From Amphibalanus amphitrite (lineage: Eukaryota > Arthropoda > Thecostraca > Balanomorpha > Balanidae): DNA of 64,000 bases. Positions 47,632-58,142 of this stretch are shown here, one piece after another (position 1 is the first letter of the stretch; every line of letters starts with the position of its first letter). Where the stretch lies: the NCBI RefSeq assembly GCF_019059575.1, contig NW_024881568.1, positions 381,501 to 445,500 on the forward strand. Reading direction: 5' to 3'. The translations under genes were made by a program, and so were the position numbers. Below the pieces are notes generated by a model that was given only the letters and a program-made list of their open reading frames with translations, was not told where the DNA came from and searched no databases.

Positions 47632-47635
47632 TTAA

Positions 47636-48514
47636 CCCTCGCATGTGTGCGGCGTTTGCCAGCTTCTAATGTGTAGAGGGGGTGGGGTCGGTTGGACCCC
47701 CCCCTTGCCGTTTGGCCCCTGATTGAGTCAGAGCTTCGCGGAAAGAACGAGCGTGTTGCCCGTGACGAGAGGAAGCCGATAATACCCAATTTCAAGGTCC
47801 TAGGTCATTGGTTGACCTTCTAGGTCAGGTCAATGACCCAAAGTCGGGAAAATCGGGACCTGTTAGAAAGTCGTAAAGTGTGACTGCTAAGGGGTTTTTC
47901 GGGGTGCTGATCACGAATATCGTGTTCGTTTTGATCACAGATGATGTCTTTAAGCATTTAGACCAGGTCGGGTCAGGTCAGGTCAGGTCAACCAGTAGGC
48001 GTCGTGACGGGTATTCGTAGTACGTGTCAACCGCCTCTGACAGCTTCGTAACATGTTACGAACTACGAAGTCACCAAAACTACTTCGGAAATGTTCAAAT
48101 GGTTGCTAAATTCGAAGCTCCAAAAACTAGCCTAGAAACATGTAAAACTCGAAGAAGTGAACCGAGGTCACCAAAGGTCAATGACCTGACCTGACCTTCA
48201 GGTGACCTTGACACCCACCCTAATGCATGAGAATAGCATTAAATCACATGTTTGAACGTTTGAAACCACGAAAAGCTTGCAAACGCGCGGCTAATGCGAG
48301 CCGACATACGCGGAATCGCGATTCCGGCCAAACATGGTCTCGGAAAAGATGTCACAGGTCAAAGGTTATTTGGGTCAGGGTCATATTTTCAGGTAGGTGT
48401 AAAATTAATCAATGCGAGGTTACTGAAAGTTTCGTTGCGATCGGCCGTTTTTTACGCGAGTTATTTGCGAAAAACCATGGGGGGTCCATCCGACCCCTCC
48501 TACACATGCGAGGA
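47636..48514. mobile_element. TTAA element family B, copy 3
   Basis: Flanked by TTAA (47632-47635 and 48515-48518), with ends CCCTCGCATGTGTG..ACACATGCGAGGAT. The subterminal stem is GGGGTCGGTTGGACCCC. It is an inverted counterpart of the copy at 55934-56818. It contains an AGGTCAGGTCAGGTCA-type run at about 47968-47990 and a perfect AGGTCA-A-TGACCT at 48175-48187. Confidence 0.83.
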
Positions 48515-48598
48515 TTAATATAAATATCGTTCAATAAAGTTCCACCCGGTGCTGTTGTGCTTCCCAAAGTTTTCTTCTCCACAATTGTGAGGACATAT

Positions 48599-48841
48599 CC
48601 TTTTAACTAGTTGAGGTCACCCACTCACCAAACTCATTTAGCTGACCTGGTAAAATTAGAGCTAAAACTACAAATGTGGCATATAGCATGACCCCTGGCT
48701 AGCTTACGCTTGCTAACCGGTGCCTTTTTAGTTGGGGTCACCCACTCACCAAACTCATTTAGCTGACCTGGTAAAATTAGAGCTAAAACTACAAATGTGG
48801 CATATAGCATGACCCCTGGCTAGCTTACGCTTGCTAACCGG
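48599..48841. repeat. 121-bp tandem duplication
   Basis: Two almost identical units containing GGTCACCCACTCACCAAAC and ACGCTTGCTAACCGGTG, offset by 121 bp. No coding potential. Confidence 0.9.
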
Positions 48842-50007
48842 TGTGCCAACTCTGTTCAGTTTGCAATATAGTCAAGGGAATACGGGATCCAATGTTCTCG
48901 AAATAGCCTAGTCGCATTATCCTCCGTTGTTGGCTCCACCGAAACGACTCAACTCGGACGTATGTACGGCCGGCAAGAGGGCAAAGTAGCGCGCCGAGAG
49001 CACCGTAAATTTCCGCGACGGAAGATCGCATTGCTGATTCGATTGCCTGCAGAGTCGTTAATGGATATTGAAAGTGCTCGGCCTTACCGGCACACAGAGT
49101 GAACTGCTCGCCTAGTTATCACCTTCATCAGTTCGCGATCTGCCGGGTGGCGTGACTTTTGTAAGCCCTGTGGAGTAGGGTATATTGTTTCCCTTTGTGT
49201 ACTCCCGGTTTACTGAGTAAGTCTGCCAATGTGTGATCGGATCCTGCTCCCAATTGCCCTCCCTCGCCCGCCGCAGTACTGAACACCGGCTGATCCGCCG
49301 GCGATGCCCCTAAGCCCCAAATCACTGGAGCGCCGCCGCCGCTGTCGCCTTGACATCAAACAACGCCTCTGCCGCCGGACCCGGCCGCCGCCGCAAAATG
49401 AAACGGCAGGTCATTGGACGCAGGGGCGGGCAGGCAGCTGCGACACATGGCGGCGAGAGCGCCGGAGCAGAGGCAGAGAGGGAGAGCCGATCGTCAGCCC
49501 TCCTCCGGCGGCGCCTCGGCCGTGAGCACGCCCGGCCGGCTGCCGGAGACGGGCCAGCCGGCCTCGTCACGGGCCGGGCAACGGCACAATAAGGTCGGTT
49601 CACTGCGTTCGGCTGTTACGGTTATTGCCAGATGCACGCGGATTGCTCAGTCGGCGGCTGCTAAGGCCTAATCTAACAAAGTTACTGAATTAGGCATATC
49701 TCGAGGAAAGGCGGAATTATAATTCAGCAGGGCGTGATTTCCCCAGGGAAACGACATTTCCAGCCCCGCCTTATCGCATGCAACTTCGTAATGAATGTGA
49801 TTGTGGGCGCATGCTACTTGACAGTAGATAAGACAAACATATGTTTCGGACCTTCAAAACTTTTTTTAGAAGAGACAAAAAATCATTGGATAAGCGACTT
49901 ATAACTCCTATAACCCATTGTAAATTAGCTTAGCAACCTCTCGGATCTCGCTGCCATGTTGATTGTTGAACCTATTTTCATGTTCTGTTCCCTCCTCCCT
50001 TCCTCTT

Positions 50008-50015
<8 letters not shown>

Positions 50016-50074
<59 letters not shown>
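50016..50074. repeat. (TC)n microsatellite
   Basis: About 58 bp of CT dinucleotides after a C-run. Confidence 0.95.
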
Positions 50075-50178
50075 GTGAGTCCCTTTCCCATATGCCTATT
50101 AGATATGTAGGTATTCACGCTGAGCTCTTATCCAGTATGTACTACCATATGCTCGCTGATGCGTGCTCAGCTGAAAGC

Positions 50179-50217
50179 GCCCGGCAGACTGACAGTGCAT
50201 ATGCCAGTCTGCCGGGC
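50179..50217. repeat. 13-bp GC-rich perfect stem-loop
   Basis: GCCCGGCAGACTG (50179-50191) pairs with CAGTCTGCCGGGC (50205-50217) across a 13-nt loop. The stem is short for a microRNA precursor and does not extend outward. Confidence 0.8.
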
Positions 50218-50691
50218 TGCTGCTGTCACAGGTCGGTCGCCATATTGCTCCAGTCGGTGACAGATGGCCCAGTGTATGTGTAGTGATATTTCAGAGCCTT
50301 CGGTCGTTCTGTCAGTGACATTGAGTGACCGGGACGGGGCAGACTGGGCACTTGAAGTCACCTCCAGAACGGCAGTGTGCTAGCACGCCGAAGGAGACGG
50401 GAACCGTTTTCCGTGACAGCTGGGCATGGGCAAACACTAAGCGCCGTAAAAAGTGGGCGAGAACCGGATCTTGGCGTGCTAATGTGTGTCCATAGACCAC
50501 TCCACTCATCCCTGCTGTGTGCAAATTAATTGATCTTTTCCTTGATCTAGTACACTGTCGACATAGGCGGCGGAACGGGGCGGGCACCGGGGCACCGTGC
50601 CCCCTTTGATTTTGGCATTTGGACATTAGCCCTATGGGCGTTGCATGGAAAGAATGGGACTAAAAGTCGGCAGTGCCCCCCCCCCCCTTAA

Positions 50692-52294
50692 CCCGCGCCC
50701 GCGCCCCGCTGATGCTGCTGGATTTCCATGTTGTTTTTTTTTTCAATCACCTCTAATTGATCTACCTGGACAGTAGACGACACGCTGTAGGTATAGGCGA
50801 CGGACGTTCGAGCGTCAAACATCATGAATAGAATAACTTTCGTCGGTCACTTTTAGTACAGGTCCCGTCAAAGGTCAGGTCACCAGGAGTCATCGAAGTC
50901 CAAATTTCACCTAATTTGACAAAACTCGAAACCTATCAATTATACCCATTATCTGCAAAAATATCAATTTTGAAATTTGGCCTTTTTTGACCTGACATTG
51001 ACCTGACCTCCACCAGTGACTTAACCCTCGCCGGCCGATGGGGGGGGGGCGGGTGCCGCCCCCCATAGGGTTTTTTCGCAATAGCTCCAAGCACGCTGGC
51101 GATAGAGAGCTGAAACTTGGCAGACATGACCTTTGATTCAAGACCAATCTTTTAACACCAACCGCATTTTCGGGTCAGGTCAGGTCACTGACCTATGACG
51201 TCATAAGTGAACCTCTGCACGGTCTTCAGATGTCGCAACTTCGCAACGCCCTCACTGCCAGAGGAGCTTTCACAGGAAAATGAAACTTGGAGGATCTAGT
51301 ATCTATTACGAGTCTCACAACTTGTATATCTCGGATTTTTCATAAAGGTCATATGAGGTCAGGTCATTTTTGTGACCTCACCATTATAAGTCAAAGGGGA
51401 AAATGAAAACTGCTATTCTGGCGCCGGGAACGATCTCCAACTATCTCAAGCACACAGAATCGTGATTTGATGCACTCCTTGCAAGGTAAGATACGTCACT
51501 TTTGCAACGTTGACCTTGCGTGACGTCATTTATGACGTCATCAAGGTCATATTAGTTTTTCGTCTATAACTCTTGATCAAATTGAGCTAGCGAGTCGGGA
51601 AAGCCCCCAATGGACTCAGGAAGACCTGCCGAATCGAATGATATTCGACATGACCTCTTTCGACCAACTTCGTGACCTGGGGGCGCTGACCTGACCTTGA
51701 CCTGAGTTCAACACCCCAAGTTGACCTGACCCAAACAAAAAGTATATCATTGGACGCGCCTGAGCGAGGCGAACACGATGCTGCCAAGATCGGCGCTCTG
51801 CGGCCGTTTTTTGCGAAGTTATTCACCAAAAACTGAACCGTACCCTGAGACCTGACCTCAGAGGTCACCGGTTGACCTAGGACCTTAAAACCGGGTACCA
51901 ATCTCTGTGTCTCGTAACGGCGCACACGCTCGTTTTTTTTTTCGCGACGTGCTAGCTCCACCAGGGGCGAAACGGTGAGGGGGGTCGTACCCGCCCCCCC
52001 CCCCCTCGGCCGGCGCGTATGTAGAAAACCAATAGGTCCGGCGAGGGTTAAACCGTTCCTGATGGTCTTGTAACCAACGCCATTGAGTTGGAAATGAAAA
52101 AAAATGGCCATAAAACATGCATCGCACAGCCCTGGCATGAAATTGGGGACATGTGCTGACCCCTGGTGACCTGACCTGTGACCTGGCCTGGTATTATCAG
52201 TGACCTCTAATAGCAACATATGTAGGTACACTACTAGGCAGCTGACGCCCTATCGCTGATTGTCGATGAAATGCGTTTTATTCGATGTTATCCA
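50692..52294 (+). mobile_element. Older TTAA element (A/C mosaic), split by a family-B element
   Basis: It starts after TTAA at 50688-50691 with CCCGCGCCC and TGGATTTCCATG, matching the right end of family A inverted. The body (about 50930-51020, then 52052-52290) matches family C at 59930-60240 (TTGAGTTGGAAATGAAAAA, GACGCCCTATCGCTGATT). The family-B element 51025-52047 sits at its TTAA. The right end is lost at the GGAGTC block at 52295, so this is a broken host copy. Confidence 0.6.
51025..52047. mobile_element. TTAA element family B, copy 4 (nested)
   Basis: Flanked by TTAA (51021-51024 and 52048-52051), with ends CCCTCGCCGG..CCGGCGAGGG. The subterminal stem GGGGGCGGGTGCCGCCCCC is on the left and GGGGGGTCGTACCCGCCCCC on the right. 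The interior has the CCATTATAAGTCAA core, several TGACGTCA sites and AGGTCA runs. It is inserted in the older element described above. Confidence 0.82.
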
Positions 52295-52415
52295 GGGTTT
52301 CGGAGTCGGAGTCGGAGTCGGAGTCGGAGTCGCCCGGTGTCGTGGCAAGCAGCCAGGAGTCGGAGTCGGAGTCGGAGTCGGACTCGGTCAAGCTGCCTCG
52401 ACTCCGACTCCGGGA
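52295..52415. repeat. GGAGTC hexamer element (copy 2)
   Basis: Two runs of (GGAGTC)n separated by a spacer containing GTCGTGGCAAGCAGCCA, bounded by GGGTTTCGGAGTCGG on the left and CGACTCCGACTCCGGG on the right, i.e. an inverted arrangement. Confidence 0.8.
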
Positions 52416-53280
52416 AGTTACTAAAATCCGTGATATCACTTTTCAGTTGTTTTTAACCAGTGGCCCCCGCGGTACATAGAGTTCGCTTCTGGTGATCAAA
52501 AATAACTTTTGCACACATCTTGTTTTTGTTCTGAGTTCCGGTCCTGGACTTAAAATTTCGGCACTTCCCAGGTCAAATTTCTATACGTCCCGACAACCAG
52601 CGCTTAACCCTCGCCGGCACAGGGGGGGGGGGGGTGATGCAACCCCCCCATAAGGTTTTTCGCGAATAACTCGCGTAAAAAGCGGCCGATCGCAACGAAA
52701 CTTTCAGTACCCTCGCATTGATCAATTTTACACGTTCCCTGAAAATTTCATGACCCTGACCCCAATGGCCTTTGACCTGTGACCTCTTTTCCGTGACCAT
52801 GTTTGGCCGAAATCGCGATTCGGCGTATGTCGGCTCGCATTAGCCGCGCGTTTGCAAGCTTTTCGTGGTTTCAAACGTTCAAACATGTGATTTGATGTTG
52901 CTCCCATACATTAGGGTGGGTGTCAAGGTCACCTGAAGGTCAGGTCAGGTCATTGACCTTTGGTGACCTCGGGTGACCTCGGCTCACTTTTTCGAGTTTT
53001 ACATGTTTCTAGGCTAGTTTTTGGAGCTGAATTCGAATTTAGCAACCATTTGAACATTTACGAAGTAGTTTTGGTGCCTTCGTAACATGTTACGAAGCTG
53101 TCAGAGGTGGTTGACACGTATTACGAATACCCGTCACAACCCCTACCGGTTGACCTGACCTGACCTGACCCGACCTGGACTAAATGCTTAAAAACATCAT
53201 CTCTGATCGAAACTAACACGATATTCGTGATCAGCACCCCGAAAAACCACACAGCAGCCACACTTTACGACTTTCTAACA

Positions 53281-54711
53281 AGTGGAAGGAGGCAGGTGGA
53301 CAGGTGGAAGGAGGCGAATATTGTTCCCATACATAAAAAAGGATCAACAAAAGTGGCGGCAAACTATCGTTCGATTTCACTTCTACCGTTGTTTGGTAAG
53401 GTTTTGGAGAGGATAGTGTATGAGTCACTGTATGCGCACGTTCGCGGTGTTCTGTCTGAGAAACAGCACGGTTTTATCGAACATCGTAGTTGCGAAAGTA
53501 ACCTATGTCACATTGTCCGTGCAGGCTGGCAGGCAATCTCAAACGGTAACCAGCTTGATTGCATATACACCGACTTCTCTGCCGCCTTCCAAAGTGTTGA
53601 CCACCGTCTATTGTTACACAAGCTGCACAAATCGTACGATATCAACGGCCCTGCTCTTGCACTACTAGGCTCGTTTTTAGAAAACCGTAAACAGCGGGTG
53701 GTGTTAGACGGTCAAACGTCTGCTTGGACTCCGGTGATTTCGGGCACGCCGGAGGGTAGCCTGATTTCTCCCCTCTTGTTCATTGCATTTATTAATGATT
53801 TGCCATCGTATGTTCACTCAGAATGCCTGATGTACGCTGACGATGTGAAGATTTACCGGGAGGTACGCACAGATGCAGATGCCGTGCTGTTATATGACGA
53901 TCTCACACGCCTAGTAGAATGGTCGTCATCCTGGAGATTAAAACTAAATGCGTCAAAGTGCAAGTCATTTACCATCACTCTCAAACGGTCACCCATCATC
54001 AGTCCCTATAGAATAGGTGGAGTGACGTTAGATCGCGTCACCACTATGCGCGATCTGGGAGTTACTCTGGACCAGAAACTCACCTTCGAGCGGCATGTTG
54101 ATTCGATTGTCGCGGCGGGCAATAGAGCACTCGGCTTGTTGATTCGGTCACTCCAAGCCGGAGCGAGAATTAGGTATGACACTGGCGCTATCACCTCAGC
54201 ATACTTCGCCAATGTACGTTCGGTTCTCGAGAACTGCAGTGTTGTGTGGGGCGGAGCGGCGAGAACACATACGGATCGCATAGAACGAATCCAGCATAAA
54301 TTCCTTATTTGGCTTACAGTTAACTCTGTCACCAACTCGGATTCTCTCTCTTACGAAAATCTTCTTTCGGCACATTCTTTCACTTCTCTGGCAGCACGGC
54401 GGGTGCAACATGACTTGGTTTATGTAGCTCGTCTTTTCAAGCACAAAATTGACTCCAGTTCCCTGCGATCTCATTTTGGCCTCGCCGTCCCGCCTCGATC
54501 AGTTCGCCGCCGTGATCTGCTCGCCGTGCCGTTCGCCAGAGTCGAAACCATCAAGAATGGGCTCTATTGTAGGGTGCCGAGGCTCGCAAATGAGTTTCTG
54601 CGTGAAAACAACCAGCTAGACCTGTTTACGGACTCCTTAGCCACAGTGAGGAAAACAGCTAAGTCTTACGCTGCTCAGCTATCCTCCCGCGCCTTTCCCA
54701 CAGACCAATGA
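53281..54711 (+). pseudogene. Partial LINE reverse transcriptase ORF
   Basis: 476 in-frame residues from the truncation point to the stop TGA, beginning within the fingers region (VPIHKKGSTKVAANYRSISL). Motif A is YTDFSAAFQSVDH with the catalytic Asp kept but Gln replacing the usual second Asp. Motif B is GTPEGSLISPLLF, where relatives usually have a GxPQG form. The active site is YADDVKI. The thumb and C-terminal parts follow uninterrupted. The endonuclease and ORF1 are missing, so the copy cannot move by itself. The intact frame suggests a young insertion. Confidence 0.88.
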
Positions 54712-54880
54712 TGTTGCCGTGTGTCGCAAGATTGCGGTCTGTTTTGTATCATTTATTGTATACCTTTATTACGTGTTTGTATGATCAGTGTGCCTATGCC
54801 TATGTGACTTTACCCGTAAATGGGCTTTTCCCGTGGGTGATACTGTGAATAAATGAAATAAATGAAATGAATGAAATGAA
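53281..54880 (+). mobile_element. 5'-truncated LINE (Jockey/CR1-like)
   Basis: Inserted in the family-B element after CTTTCTAACA; the host sequence resumes at GTCCCGATTTTCCC. It starts inside the reverse transcriptase and ends in an AATAAATGAAATGAA-type tail (about 54848-54880). No target duplication is obvious. 5' truncation is typical of LINE insertion. Confidence 0.85.
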
Positions 54881-55933
54881 GTCCCGATTTTCCCGGTTTT
54901 CAGGTCATTGACCTGACCTGGAAGGTCACCAGATGACCTAGGACCTTAAAATTGGGTTTCATCGGCTTCCTCTCGTGACGGGCAGCACGCTCGTTTTTTC
55001 CGCGAAGCTCTAGCTCGATCAGGGGCCAAACGCGAGGGGGGGTCGTACCATGAACCCCCCCCCCCCTTGTGCCGTCGAAGGACGCGAAATGGCCTGTGCC
55101 GGCGAGGGTTAACTCAGGAACGGATAGAGCTACAGCACAGTGGAAAAGCGCGCATTCAATAGCCCTTCTAACGGTCTTTCTGAATAGTTCTCGCATATTT
55201 GACCTGAAGTCAACGGTTAAGCCTGCAGGAGGCAAAAACTGTCAAAATAGACGTTCTTTGCGGAAACTTCTGCAATAACTTTTGACTCAAAACTTGCACG
55301 AGATTATTTTTATCAGCATCGTGTTCCTCGCGTCAAGACTCGTCATCGAATGAACTATAATTTGACCTCGAAACGTCAACTGATTGGACCTCAGTCAAGG
55401 TAATGGCCTGACAGGAAAAGGTCATGTTACATATCAGTCGATCCGTATCGTCGAGCCAAACACATCTAAAGCATTTTTCCTCGCTCTAGCGTAACGAGGG
55501 GTCACCCACCAGTGCCATTTTCCGGTTCATTGTGTCATGTTTACTTGTAATTCGATGTTTGAAAGTGTTTAGAATGACGCTGGTCCAAAAGAGGCGCATT
55601 TCAATTTTTCCTATTGACTTTAATGGAGAAGTCGGAAAATTGATCTGAAGTCACCGATATCAAATTTCCGAGAAAAACATTTTGTACGTACTGTTATCCT
55701 TATCAATTGCTGAAAGTTTCAAGGTGATCGGCCACTCGGTGTAGCTATGGCACTTGGCAGGCATTTAATTTCTTTATGAGGTGAGGCCACTTGGCGTGAC
55801 CTTGTGACCTGACGTTGAGTGACCTTGGTCTAAAATTTACACAGCATATGCAGAAAAGATGCATGATAAGGTGTACCGAAAACAGTGCCGCCGGAGGGGG
55901 TGTTCAAGCACCCCCCAGCAGGGCGTGGGTTAA

Positions 55934-56818
55934 CCCTCGCATGTGTAGGGGGGGGGTCGGATGGACCCCCCCCCATGGTTTTTCGCGAATAACTCGCGTA
56001 AAAAGCGGCCGATCGCGACGAAACTTTCAGTACCCTCGCATTGATCAATTTTACACCTACCCTGAAAATTTCATGACCCTGACCCAAATGACCTTTGACC
56101 TGTGACCTCTTTTCCGAGACCATGTTTGGCCGGAATCGCGATTTCGCGTATGTCGGCTCGCACTAGCCGCGTGTTTGCAAGCTTTTCGTGGTTTCAAACG
56201 TTCCAACATGTGATTTGATGTTACTGCCGTGTGTGTCAAGGTCACCTGAAGGTCAGGTCAGGTCATTGACCTTTGGTGACCTTGGGTGACCTCGGGTCAC
56301 TTTTTCGAGTTGTACATGTTTCTAGGCTAGTTTTTGGAGCTGAATTCGAATTTAGCAACCATTTGAACATTTACGAAGTAGTTTTGGTGACTTCGTAACA
56401 TGTTACGAAGCTGTCAGAGGCGGTTGACACGTACTACGAATACCCGTCACGACGCCTACTGGTTGACCTGACCTGACCTGACCCGACCTGGTCTAAATGC
56501 TTCAAGACATCATCTGTGATCAAAACTAACACGATATTCGTGATCAGCACCCCGAAAAACCCCTTAGCAGCCACACTTTACGACTTTCTAACAGGTCCCG
56601 ATTTTCCCGACTTTGGGTCATTGACCTGACCTGGAAGGTCAATCAATGACCTAGGACCTTAAAATTGGGTATCATCGGCTTCCTCTCGTCACGGGCAACA
56701 CGCTCGTTTTTTTCCGCGAAGCTCTAGCTCGATCAGGGGCCAAACGGCAAGGGGGGGGGGTCCAACCGACCCCCCCCCTACACATTAGAAGCTGGCAAAC
56801 GCCGCACACATGCGAGGG
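55934..56818. mobile_element. TTAA element family B, copy 6
   Basis: Flanked by TTAA (55930-55933 and 56819-56822), with ends CCCTCGCATGTGT..ACACATGCGAGGG. The subterminal stems are GGGGGTCGGATGGACCCCCC and GGGGTCCAACCGACCCC. A perfect AGGTCA-T-TGACCT lies at 56260-56272 and a one-mismatch version at 56615-56627. It shares its left TTAA with the end of the family-A remnant. Confidence 0.84.
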
Positions 56819-56854
56819 TTAATAAAGTGTCGTTTTCAATGCTTCGTATCAGAC

Positions 56855-56950
56855 CCGGAGTCGGAGTCGGAGTCGGAGTCGGAGTCGGTCAGGAGCTCGG
56901 AGTCGGAGTCGGAGTCGGAGTCAGAAAAGCGCTACCACGACTCCGAAACC
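56855..56950. repeat. GGAGTC hexamer element (copy 3)
   Basis: Two (GGAGTC)n runs split by GGTCAGGAGCTC, ending ACCACGACTCCGAAACC. It is the shortest and cleanest copy. Confidence 0.8.
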
Positions 56951-56970
56951 TTATAACTTATAACACACAA

Positions 56971-57032
56971 GCCGCGAACCATCCGCCTTCGAATTATGAA
57001 ACAGGCATCTTATCCACTCGGCCGCGCTGTCA
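56971..57032 (-). repeat. tRNA-like sequence, probably SINE-derived
   Basis: The minus strand reads GCGCGGCCGAGTGGATAAG (a good A box and D arm), then TTTCATAAT (CAT anticodon-like) and GGTTCGCGGC (weak B box). Stems pair poorly, so this is treated as a decayed tRNA or SINE head. Confidence 0.4.
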
Positions 57033-57896
57033 GCGGAAGAGGGGCGAGTATTAGACGAATATAAGGCACACGGTAATATTACCGCGCCCTGGCTGCGTTC
57101 AAGCCCGGCCGCCGCTAAACCGGTAAAAATGCGTCGAAAACGGTACAATGATTGCTCTGTTTCTAAGAGCCCTTGATGACTTTTTGAAAATATTTTGGGT
57201 GGATATTGATCAGAAAAGAGTGCTCTTTCAATATATTAAGGACTTTTAGCCATAAGTCTACGTTATCAATATATTATGATGTTGTAAAGGTAAGCGTGCC
57301 TGTTTCACGTAAAACTCGCAATTTGTAAGCGTTTAATTATAAAGATGTGCGAGTGAATGGCCAAAAATATATATATTCTGAAGAGGCCAGATCCTCTTTT
57401 AGTCCGTGAAATGCACCCCGTGTCATTCGAGTGCATCGTTTTCAAATGCCAACGTTTTTCCTGAAATGTGTAAAAAATGCCCGTTTTCTCGAGATTAGAG
57501 GCTATTTCTTTGCACGTGGTACATACCTAAGCAAAAAACTTATTGCATACGATAGACCCATCTCTTCTGTATCCATCAGTGAAAACCGCATGTCGCTGCG
57601 ACTTACGGTTACCGAGATATAAGCTCGGGAAAGGAGCGCTGCAGGCCCGATTTTCGCCCGTTGGCGGTTTTCGCCGGCCACGTGTTAAGCCTATGTGAGC
57701 ACCCTTTTGCACGTGCCGACGGCGCACCCCTGGTCCGATCACGCCCAAATTTTAATACAAAGGCCGCCCACGCCCACAAATTCGGCATGCCAAATTTCAC
57801 GTCGATACGCGGCGCCGTTCCGGCGCAATAAGACACATAAGTCATGACACACGGATGGATGGAGAACGCACGCACGGACGACTTATAATTCATAAT
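57033..57896. other. Intergenic DNA with no recognised gene
   Basis: Non-coding. The last 120 bases (TTCCGGCGCAATAAGACAC, GGATGGATGGAGAACGCACG) resemble the end of another dispersed repeat, but no boundaries could be set. Confidence 0.35.
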
Positions 57897-58138
57897 ATAG
57901 ATTCCCTATAGGGAAGCCCGTGAACGGTAAAACATATTTTTTACCTGACCTGTGACGTCATCGGTGACCCCGAGGCCAATGAAATTGCTTTTCCTTCAAC
58001 AAATTTGACAGGGCCATCGTACGCCGTTTGAATTTTGCGGATCCATCCAGTAGTTTCGAAGATACGTGGGCGGGGGGTGGGGGTAAAAAATAGCCCCCCA
58101 CCATGTCGCGATATAAACAGACCCCACTAGGGTGCGGG
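57897..58138 (+). mobile_element. Terminal fragment of a family-C TTAA element
   Basis: It matches the last 240 bases of the full copy at 59276-60483 (CCGTGAACGGTAAAAC, GTGACGTCATCGGTGACC, AAAAAATAGCCCCCC) and ends GGGTGCGGG at TTAA 58139-58142. Confidence 0.65.
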
Positions 58139-58142
58139 TTAA

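Larger units (their letters stand above)
48842..50687. other. Intergenic: GC-rich patch, (TC)n tract, stem-loop
   Basis: About 49260-49600 is rich in GCCGCC/CGG trinucleotides and CpG; it could be a promoter-type island, but no exon is supported. The (TC)n run and the hairpin are listed separately. At 50559-50687 a GGCGGCGGAACGGGGC-like start suggests the left part of another MITE interrupted by the TTAA insertion at 50688. Confidence 0.4.
52608..55108. mobile_element. TTAA element family B, copy 5, carrying a LINE fragment
   Basis: Flanked by TTAA (52604-52607 and 55109-55112), with ends CCCTCGCCGGCAC..GTGCCGGCGAGGG. It matches the copy at 55934-56818 on both sides of a 1.6-kb LINE fragment (53281-54880). 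Perfect AGGTCA-T-TGACCT palindromes occur at 52947-52959 and 54902-54914. Confidence 0.82.
52457..55929 (-). mobile_element. Decayed family-A TTAA element hosting a family-B element
   Basis: The right part (55113-55929) matches family A inverted (AATAGCCCTTCTAACGGTC, GACCTTGGTCTAAAATTT, ending CCCAGCAGGGCGTGGGTTAA). The short left part (about 52457-52603) aligns weakly (GATCAAAAATAACTTTTG). The family-B element 52608-55108 interrupts it at a TTAA that replaces TATAAC in intact copies. The left boundary at TTAA 52453 is uncertain. Confidence 0.55.

Noticed and set aside
48320..48518. CRISPR-like or phage features suggested by repeats
   Set aside because: The repeats belong to eukaryotic TTAA elements; no spacer array structure and no cas genes.
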